Part shown: one piece after another, positions 56,770-64,000 of the stretch
Position numbering within the stretch: the stretch's first letter is position 1
Layout: each line of letters opens with the position of its first letter
Origin: Ryuthela nishihirai
Taxonomy: Eukaryota; Arthropoda; Arachnida; Araneae; Heptathelidae
Length of the DNA: 64,000 nucleotides
Assembly: GCA_038380435.1 (NCBI GenBank)
Contig: JAWZYU010000034.1
Coordinates: 20,253,404 to 20,317,403, forward strand
Direction of reading: 5' to 3'
Notes under the pieces: generated by a model
Told to the model about the DNA's origin: nothing
The model's input: the letters and a program-made list of their open reading frames with translations, nothing else
Databases searched by the model: none
Position numbers and translations under genes: made by a program

Positions 56770-58199
56770 GATTTTAGAATTTCTTATTCAGATTATATTG
56801 ATGATTTGGTTATTTTGGCAAATGATGTTGATGAGATGAGTTGTTTCATTAGGGTTGTTGATGAGACTGCTAATAGGGTAGGTTTGGGATAAACAGAGAG
56901 AAAACTAAAGTGAGGAAAATTAGTCAGGCAGATTGTGCTTCAGTTCTTTAGAATAGTAGTTTAATTATCTGGGAGTTGTGTAACAAATACTGGTGATGTG
57001 GAATGAGAAAATCAGAAGGAAAAGTATTGCTGCTGGGACTATGAAGAGTGTACAAAAATAGATATATACATTTAAATAATGATGAAATAAATTCAAGCAA
57101 TAAATATTCATGTAAAATTGATATAATTGAATCATTTTGCTTCTATTTAGTCTATTTAGAACAATATATTTAATTGAACCTGAACAAGTTACACACTAAA
57201 TGGCTTGATAATTTATTCAGCTTTCTAATTGATCTTTCTGAAGTTTGTTATGGTAATGAAGCCTAGAGCCTTTTTAAGCAAGGTAACAGGAAACTTTATG
57301 CTTTTATTCTAAGTGTTATGCTCATGTATCTCAGACATTAGGTGGTTTGACTTTATAAGTAATGATGAGTGTAAGGGCGAATTTCTTCCCCCCCCCCTTC
57401 TTATTAATGAAGCAGCATAAAGCTCCTTGGCACGGTCATTCCAGTCACAATGCTTGGAAGTGGGCTGCCCAAGAAGGAGAAGTCTGGTGGGCAAAGGGAG
57501 CCATTGATGCCGAAGTGGACAGTCATGGCAGCAGGTGATGGTGAGGTCAACAGAGGTCACTTGATAGGTAGATGCTGGCTGCCCCCACAGAACTTTGAAG
57601 CAGAGAGAGAGCATTTTTCGTACTCAGCTACAACAGTCATGTCAGGAACTGCTGTGAAATATTCTTTGTTTGAATTAGTGAGGCTGTGTCCAATTGGAGG
57701 CCTGTGTATGAATGAGTTCTGTGTGCTGGAATAGGCAAAAAGTCAGATACAAGACCACAGTATTAGTCACCCTATTGTGTATATATATATGTGTGTGTAT
57801 TCTGTAAATAAATATTTAATCTGAAGTCATTCTGTTGAGATCTCAAACCACCAGTTAGGCACAATTTCCTGACAATAGTTAGAACGCACAAGGAAAAAAC
57901 CCACATGAAAGCACAGCCCTAAAATAGCATAAGAAAATATGTCCGGCAGGAGGTGGTTTTCACAATGAGGCTAGATGGAAATTGTCAACCTACTTTGAGT
58001 AGCATATTATGCAGACAGAGCAACATTTTGCCATGTTGCCTATATGCATAACTACAGATTAGTGAATAAGGTAATGAAGTGTGCCTAAAAGCCTTAGGAA
58101 AAGGAGAGGGGGACCTAGGATGCAGTGGGCAGACAATGTCAAACAGGACCTTATTACAATTGGTCTACAGTGGCCAAATGTACCAGCTGTAGTTCATAA
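56770..58199 (+). repeat. RTE LINE, decayed, split by a solo LTR
   Basis: Ordered matches to the reverse-transcriptase 3' half: GCAAATGATGTTGATGAGAT (56819), AACAGAGAGAAAACTAAAGT, GTTATGGTAATGAAGC (57247), ATTAGGTGGTTTGACTTT, then after the LTR AGCATATTATGCAGACAGAG, CCTAGGATGCAGTGGGCAGA and GGTCTACAGTGGCC. A further 160-bp unrelated stretch lies at about 57065-57225. Confidence 0.82.
57370..57964. repeat. Solo LTR, family B, with perfect 5-bp TSD
   Basis: 595 bp from TGTAAGGGCGAATTTCTTCC to GGAGGTGGTTTTCACA, flanked by ATGAG on both sides (57365-57369, 57965-57969); the flanks join to restore the RTE phrase AATGATGAGG. TG...CA ends and a 5-bp duplication are typical of LTR retrotransposons. 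AATAAATATTTAATCTG near 57807 could hold the polyadenylation signal. Not related to LTR family A. Confidence 0.85.
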
Positions 58200-58396
58200 T
58201 GACCTTCATGTTGGAAGATGAGCAAAAAATGTTAAAATTGTCAACATAAAGGATACTGACTACAGTCGGAGGAAGTTGTGTAATGGAATTAATCTTAACA
58301 GCGAAAAGCGCAACACTCAGGATGCAGCCTTGTGGTACCCCCTGTGTAAGGGGGAAAAGCTGCAACAGACTGTTTTCAACATGCACATGAAAAGAA
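58200..58396 (-). pseudogene. Jockey-like LINE reverse transcriptase, distal piece
   Basis: Minus strand: FHVHVENSLLQLFPLTQGVP, QGCILSVALFAVKINSI and VSILYVDNFNIFCSSSNMK. GVPQGxxLS and the catalytic YVDD (here YVDN, the second Asp lost) are reverse-transcriptase blocks of Jockey type. It is the continuation of 61829-64000, separated by the RTE insertion. Confidence 0.85.
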
Positions 58397-58436
58397 CTCA
58401 TCATCATCATCATCATCATCCTCAAGCAGCCATGGG

Positions 58437-60259
58437 CTACGGAGGTCCAACCAGACCGCACAGTTTAATTCTCCAAGCATATCTGTCCTGAGCTACATCT
58501 GCTGCATCCGGCCACTGTACACCAATTCTAACAAGGTCCTGTTTGACATTGTCTGCCCACCGCATCCTAGGTCTCCCCCTCCTTCTGAGGCCTCTAGGCA
58601 CACTGTTCATAACCCTATTCGCCAATCTATAATTATCCATACGGGCAACATGGCCAAACCAGCGGAGTCTCTCTCTGCACAATATGCTGCTTAAAGGAGG
58701 TTGCAGACTCTTTTGCCTAACCTCATCATTAGTTACAAAGTTAAACCACCTAATACCCAAGATACTGCGCAAGCATCTAGAATCAAAAGCATCTAGTTTC
58801 CTGTTATCTTGCTTACACAGCGTCCAAGTTTCACTACCATAACTAACCCTAGAAAGAACCAAACTATTATACAGTCTAATTTTAGTCTTTAGGTGTATAC
58901 GCCTATTTCTCCACAATCTCCATAGATTCTTAAAAGTCCTGGCAGCAATACCTATTCGTCTGTTAATCTCATGCCGCACATCACCAGTATCAGTTGCGCA
59001 GCTCCCAAGGTAATTAAACTGTGACACCTGCTCAAGACTGCAACCATTCAGATTAACTGAATCACAACCTGCCTGACCAATTTTCATCACTTTAGTTTTC
59101 TCTCTGTTTATAACCAAACCTACTGTACTACCAGTCTCATCAACAGTTCGAATGAAAGAGTTCATCTCATCAACATCATTTGCCAAAAGGGCTAAATCAT
59201 CAGCATAATCTAAATCAGAAATTTTCGTATCTCCAGCCCATTTAAGGCCAAAAGCTTTCCCTTGAAGTGAGTTTCGCATAACATAATCAACAACCAAACT
59301 AAAGAGAAAAGGAGACAAAATGCACCCTTGTCGAACACCAGAAGTAATGCTAAACCAATTGCTACAAGACTTACCAACCCTCACACATGACTCAGTGTTA
59401 TTATAGAGAGCTTTCATTATGTTAACTAACTTGTCTGGTATACCATATGATCTCACAATCAACCACAAATTATGACGATCAACAGAGTCGAAAGCCTTTT
59501 TGAAATCAACAAAGCTAGCAACCAAAGGTTTCTGAAACTCGAAACATTTCTCAAGAATCTGCCTAAGTGAAAATATCTGATCTACACATCCCCTACCACT
59601 TCTGAATCCACATTGCTCATCACGCAATTGCCGGTCAACCAGATTCTTAATTCTATTAAACACAATCATGGAAAGAACTTTACCTGGAACAGAGAGTAGG
59701 CTGATACCCCTATAGTTATCACAAGAACTGTGATCACCTTTTTTGAAAATAGGGATAATAATAGCTCTGGTAAAATCTTTAGGAACCATGCCTTTATCAT
59801 AAAAGTTATTCAAAATTTCAGTCAACCAAATGGTAACTGAAACATTCCCAGCTCTAAGCATTTCCGTAGTAATTTCATCCACCCCTGGGGATTTATGAAG
59901 TTTAAGTTTAGAAATAGCCAAACTAACTTCAGATTGTGTTATAGGGCCAACATTAAAGCCACCAATGCATCTATCATCATTGCAAACAATGGGAGTAGAA
60001 CTAACCACATTGTTTAGAACATCACTGAAATGCTCAGCCCACCTAGCCATGACAGAATCCTCACCTTCTACAACCTTGCCTTGTTTATCCTTCAATCCCT
60101 GTATACCTGTTCGTTTTCTACCACACAAAACATTAACTATCTGGTACAACTCTCTGCTGTTGTGCTGTCTAACTGCTTCCTCAGCTTTGTCAGCAAGGCC
60201 ATCAAGCCAAAGATTCTTATCAGTAGCTAACTGATCCTTTACACGTTTATTAAGCTCTC
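58437..60259 (-). pseudogene. RTE reverse transcriptase part of the ORF
   Basis: Open from about 60259 (ELNKRVKDQLATDKNLWLDG in the shifted frame) to the stop at 58437; the first Met in frame is at 60149. Blocks: IIIPIFKKGDHSSCDNYRGI, CGFRSGRGCVDQI, SFVDFKKAFDSVD, ITSGVRQGCILSPFLFSLVV, LDYADDLALLAND (catalytic Asp pair) and C-terminal RWFGHVARMDNYRLANRV, GRPRMRWADNVKQDLV. No stops. Restoring the one-base shift would join it to the endonuclease, about 1,050 residues in total, the usual RTE size. Confidence 0.93.
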
Positions 60260-61606
60260 TTAATCCTTTCTATTAGGACTAGTAGGGTACTGATTAAGGA
60301 CATTCCTGCAGTTCCTTCTTTCTGAAATAAGCTCAAGTGCCTTATCACTTAAATAATTCTGCCTCCTCTGCTCCTTTTTCCCTAAAAGAGTACTGTTAGT
60401 TTCCAAAAAAGCCTGTTTAAAATGGCCCCATTCTTCCTCAACTTCAGTATTAAGCAAACCATGACTGTCATAATGACTAAGTAACCTATCATGGTAAGCT
60501 TTAGCTATAACTGGGTCTTTCAGAGCTTCAGTATTAAAGGTAAATTTTTTAACCCTAGCACAACACTTTTTAAGTTTAAGTTGCAAGACACTTTTAACAA
60601 GGTAATGGTCAGATCCAATTTCAGCTCCCCTATATGCCCTGGTATTTCTAACAGAACTAGCCCATTTGCTGTTAATTAATACATAATCAATCATATTCTT
60701 ATGTAGCCCATCAGGTGAAACCCATGTGTATTTATGTATGTCGCGGTGTTTGTAATATGTGTTAGTTATTCTAAAACCATTGAGTTTACTTACCTGTAGG
60801 AGACGTTGCCCATTGCCATTGCAGCTACCAATACCAAAAGGGCCTATTACTCCTCCCCAAAGGTCAGAGTCGGTACCAACTTTGGCATTGAAGTCACCAA
60901 GAACAAGGGTAATATCTCCTTTCTTGACAGAATTCAAAATATCCTGAAGTTGTCTGTAAAACCTATCCTTCTCATCCTCATCAGAATCCTCAGTGGGGGC
61001 ATAACAGCAGATAACATTCAAGTTTTTAATGCTTGTCTGAAATTTTGCTGTAAGAAACCTTTCATTAATGCACTCATATCCTAGAAGAGCATCACTAGCA
61101 TGTCTGCTGAGCAGCAGACCCACGCCTTGGTGATGCTTTCCATCCTCCCTCCCTGTAAAGAGAAATTTAAAGTTATTTTTAAGTATCTCACCTTTACCTG
61201 TCCATCTGGTCTCTTGCAAGCCTAGAATATCTAGGTTATAGCGCTGGAATTCTTGCATGAGGACATCAAGAGAATAATCTCTATGTAATGTCCTCACGTT
61301 CCACGTTCCTGCAGAGAGAAAATGATTAGTAGGATTTTTAAAGAAATTAGGTTTATTGAGATTGGTAGGGCCAACAATATCAAACAGCCCCCTGATCGCA
61401 GGCATGGGGCAAAGACCTGTTCCTCCTCCGCTAAAGGCTGAAGTCACTGATGCTGGTAGGAACTTCAGGCACCACCTTTTCAAGTGGACTCTTTCAAGAA
61501 CCATATGGCCTGCCTGAGACACATTACTCCAGTTTAGGCTTGACGATGCCCAACTAGCTAAGTAAGGTTCAGGTACCTGCGATGGCCTCTGATTAGGATT
61601 ATCCAC
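60260..61606 (-). pseudogene. RTE endonuclease (EEP) part of the ORF
   Basis: 448 codons from MDNPNQRPSQVPEPYLASW. The endonuclease domain covers about residues 95-350: TWNVRTLHRDYS, LGLQETRWTGKG, VLGDFNAKVGTD, NMIDYVLINSKW, EIGSDHYLVK. All expected active-site residues are present. The frame continues past the domain into LGKKEQRRQNYLSDKALEL and NQYPTSPNRK, then stops at 60262 because one base is missing relative to the copy at 22660. This enzyme nicks chromosomal DNA to start target-primed reverse transcription. Confidence 0.93.
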
Positions 61607-61828
61607 CAGCTGATATAAGGTATCCCATGCCTCTGTTCACTTAGAGCTGGCAACCCAGAAGCAAACAGAAAACACAGCGGCAGACTCTCCCTCAACAGAG
61701 GCCCACCAATGCAGCAAGTCCAGGATCCATAATCAAGCTCAAATCCATAAACAAGTCCAGTCTAGTAGGTATAAATGGTCAGCACCAGGACCCTGTGAAG
61801 TTGACCACTCCTCAGCAGGGTTGAAAAA

Positions 61829-64000
61829 CTGGTGCTCTCGACATAAAATGAATTCCTGATCACTGATATGAGGTGGATCAGGTGGTCTATGGTAGACTGT
61901 TGCCTGCAAAAGACACACTGGGTGTTGGGAAGAATGCCTTGATATTCCAAATACCAGACGAGTCTGGTATTCACCATTCTCTTTCCAGCACACCTTGCAT
62001 ACACAGCTCCTCAACACAATGGGACAATAATTTGAAGGAATCTTTTAATCTTTTCCTGGCTTGGGGAAGACAAGATAATGGCCTCATGCCAAGAGTCCTG
62101 AAACTGCTCCCCAAGAAAAATACAGTTGAAAAGTCAGAACAGCTGATCCTTATTCAATGGTGAGAGATTTTAGAGCATGGCATAATGGACATTGTCTAGC
62201 CTAAGGATCAGCAATTGCATATCCATTATGCTCCAGGATTGATAATGAGTGGGAAGTGGGTAGTTTCCACCCATTTTCTGGGTCTTTATCCCACACAATC
62301 TTAGAACTGATCATGTGGGTTATAGAAGGTGCATATATATATATGATTTAATATTCCTTCTGATTCTGACACCAGACAAAATGAGCTTTTGCCTTGGTGC
62401 ATTTGAATGCTTCAAGGATGGAGGATGGAGGATATCTCTGAAACACCCTCCAAGCCTTATTCTGACCTCACAGGCTGCAGTGCAATCAGGATACCACTAC
62501 AGTTTTGGAAATAGTGGAAACCGAGTCAAGGTCTGAGGAATGGTTGAGGCAGCTGCATGGACAATACAGTCCACCATCTCCACCACTGCAACATTGATTG
62601 GCTGCTGGCTGACCGAGTGTTCATCAAACTCACAAAGGAGTTTGAAGACACTCCAGTCAACCAGACCAAGCTTCCACCATGATACACACAAAGGGTTGCA
62701 AGTCCCCTCCCCCCATGGGAGATGGTACACACAAAAGGGAGGTGATCACTTCCATAAGGGTTGTCCTCCATCTCCCATGTAAAGGGTAGAGGGATCAAGG
62801 AGGAGCGAATAGTAAGATCAATAGCAGTGAAAGTGAAAGTGTGGGTTGGGAGTGAAAGTATATACTGACACTGATGTTCAACAGGGAGAGTGAAGGATTC
62901 AAAATCCATTGCTCCAGGACTCCACCCCTCCCATTGATGTCACTACTGTCCTACTGAGGACTTTGTCCATTGAAATATCCCATGAGAAGGAGAACAGCAG
63001 CTACAAGATGAAGTCATCGAGGTCTTCCCAGAAGATAAGACTTCCAAGGCAGTAAATAGATAGAACAGACAGTCAATGAAAATCACACGAAGCAGTGGAT
63101 GGCAACTGCCACTAAGTTGGTGGTGGTATGACCTGGAATGGAGAATGGTTATCACAAAGATGGTGACAAACCTGCAAGCTGGTCCATCTCCATTCCTGTC
63201 CCAAAACAAGGGAAAAGTGTCAGATCATGTGATTAATGACTAACTGCAAGTATGTCTCCTGAAAGTACATGAGATGGCTTATGTGCCCAAAGCAGAATCT
63301 TGATGTCATCTAGATTCCTCTAGAATCCACGACAATTCCATTGTAGGAGTTTGGCCATCTCAGGTCTTATAAGAATTGGTGGACGATGATTTCTGATTTA
63401 TTTTTACTGTCACCAGCAACAGTTTTAAAAATTGAGAGAACAGTCCATGTCCATGTCCTCAGAGTTGTCCAAGGGGCAAGGAAGCCTGCCACTCGACTGC
63501 TCGAGGAGGAGTCATCAGCTTTTTCTTCAGCTTGGAAGGTCTACAGTTGGGAAGGAGGGGCCTTCCAGTGCTGAAAGTAGAAGAAATCACAACAGGTTTT
63601 AAGCCAGAGTTGATGTCGAGATGAACAACTCCAAAATTGAACTTTGGTTTCACCTGTTGTAAGAGGTACTTCACAGTGGGTAATAAAGATTCAGATGGTG
63701 GGATGTTGATATCAGTCAGAACTGCCATGGAAGCCATTGCAATGATGGGCTTTCCAAGAACTGCATCAGAATAGGAAACATTGTCAGGAGAAGCAGGGAT
63801 GCAGAGAGCTTTCTCACCTCAGGGTAAGCAATGTTAGTCATCATCTTAAGACATTGCACCTCTTTCTCTTCCTTCCATTTGGGGAACTCGGAGTGTTGAA
63901 CACAAACAGTCTCGACAAATAAATCACTAGATCTTAGGCACTTAAAGGATTTCAAAGATCCTGTGAGACCTTCTAAACATTTCTGAATAAAAAATGGGGA
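61829..64000 (-). mobile_element. Jockey-like LINE, 5' and central parts
   Basis: Minus-strand remnant running off the right edge. In order from the right: a gag-like ORF1 end (FPKWKEEKEVQCLKMMTNIA then YPEVRK, 63950-63830), the endonuclease start (KLLQWNCRGF then RNLDDIK, 63360-63300), the endonuclease end (AIDLTIRSSLIPLPFTWEME and YGSDHLPFV, 62830-62720), and the reverse-transcriptase entry (DSWHEAIILSSPKPGKD, RMVNTRLVWYLEYQGILP, STIDHLIHL, 62110-61860). Frame changes and stops occur throughout. It breaks at 61828 where the young RTE begins and resumes at 58396. Confidence 0.85.

Larger units (their letters stand above)
58397..61828 (-). mobile_element. RTE-type LINE, nearly full-length young copy
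   Basis: Minus-strand element with part of the 5' UTR (cut off at 61828, about 240 bp short of the copy at 20.9-24.5 kb), one long frame broken by a single small deletion, a very short 3' UTR and a tail of ATG/GAT triplets (58399-58420). Endonuclease plus reverse transcriptase in one frame with a microsatellite tail is typical of the RTE clade. It lies inside the Jockey-like LINE. Confidence 0.92.

Noticed and set aside
57450..57734. 94-codon frame inside the solo LTR as a gene
   Set aside because: Lies wholly in a non-coding LTR and resembles no protein I know.
62526..62909. Host gene at the right edge of the window
   Set aside because: The frame ends in an endonuclease-type SDHLPF block and joins other Jockey-like LINE pieces on the same strand.

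Overview
The window is intronic, AT-rich animal DNA. Its only host gene is part of an axonemal (ciliary/flagellar) dynein heavy chain, transcribed right to left (minus strand). Eleven consecutive exons lie between 55496 and 11939. All have consensus splice sites, no internal stops and matching phases, so no exon is missing between the first and the last. Joined, they encode about 645 residues running from the linker through all of AAA1 (Walker A GPAGTGKT, Walker B ACFDEF, sensor ITMNPG) into the AAA2 P-loop (GEPMGGKT). The wording is closest to what I remember of the single-headed inner-arm DNAH7 type, with DNAH3/DNAH12 as alternatives. The rest of the gene lies outside the window on both sides, so the whole 64 kb appears to be inside this one gene, with introns of about 0.7 to 9 kb and more than 8.5 and 11.9 kb at the edges.

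The introns are filled with transposable elements, often nested. (1) A non-LTR retrotransposon of RTE type (endonuclease plus reverse transcriptase, (GAT)n tail) occurs as a young nearly full-length copy (58397-61828), a young copy with an inverted 5' half flanked by a target-site duplication (20854-24517), an older scrambled copy (32036-37437) and many eroded fragments. (2) A Jockey-like LINE on the minus strand at the right edge (61829-64000 plus 58200-58396) is split by the young RTE copy; a fragment of similar type lies at 43905-44560. (3) A GC-rich tRNA-derived SINE of about 370-440 bp has nine copies, five of them with convincing target-site duplications and one with a degenerate duplication. 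(4) There are other tRNA-like SINE heads. (5) Solo or partial LTRs of two families are present, one with a perfect 5-bp duplication and one preceded by a polypurine tract. (6) DNA transposons include three Tc1-like elements, a mariner fragment, a probable hAT MITE and a TTAA-targeting piggyBac/Kolobok-like element. (7) Satellite-like arrays lie at 2535-5310 and 52316-53130.

Organism: an invertebrate is the best guess. Jockey-type LINEs together with RTE, Tc1/mariner and tRNA-SINEs in a large-intron, AT-rich genome would fit an arthropod such as a chelicerate, but this is inference and no species is identified. Nothing suggests bacterial, viral or operon-like content. I did not find a clearly new gene system. 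The most unusual items are the inverted-5' RTE insertion, the four-unit foldback array of a tRNA-like repeat inserted as one block (34398-35505), the TTAA element, the alternating-orientation satellite, and a perfect 26-bp palindrome at 27451-27506.
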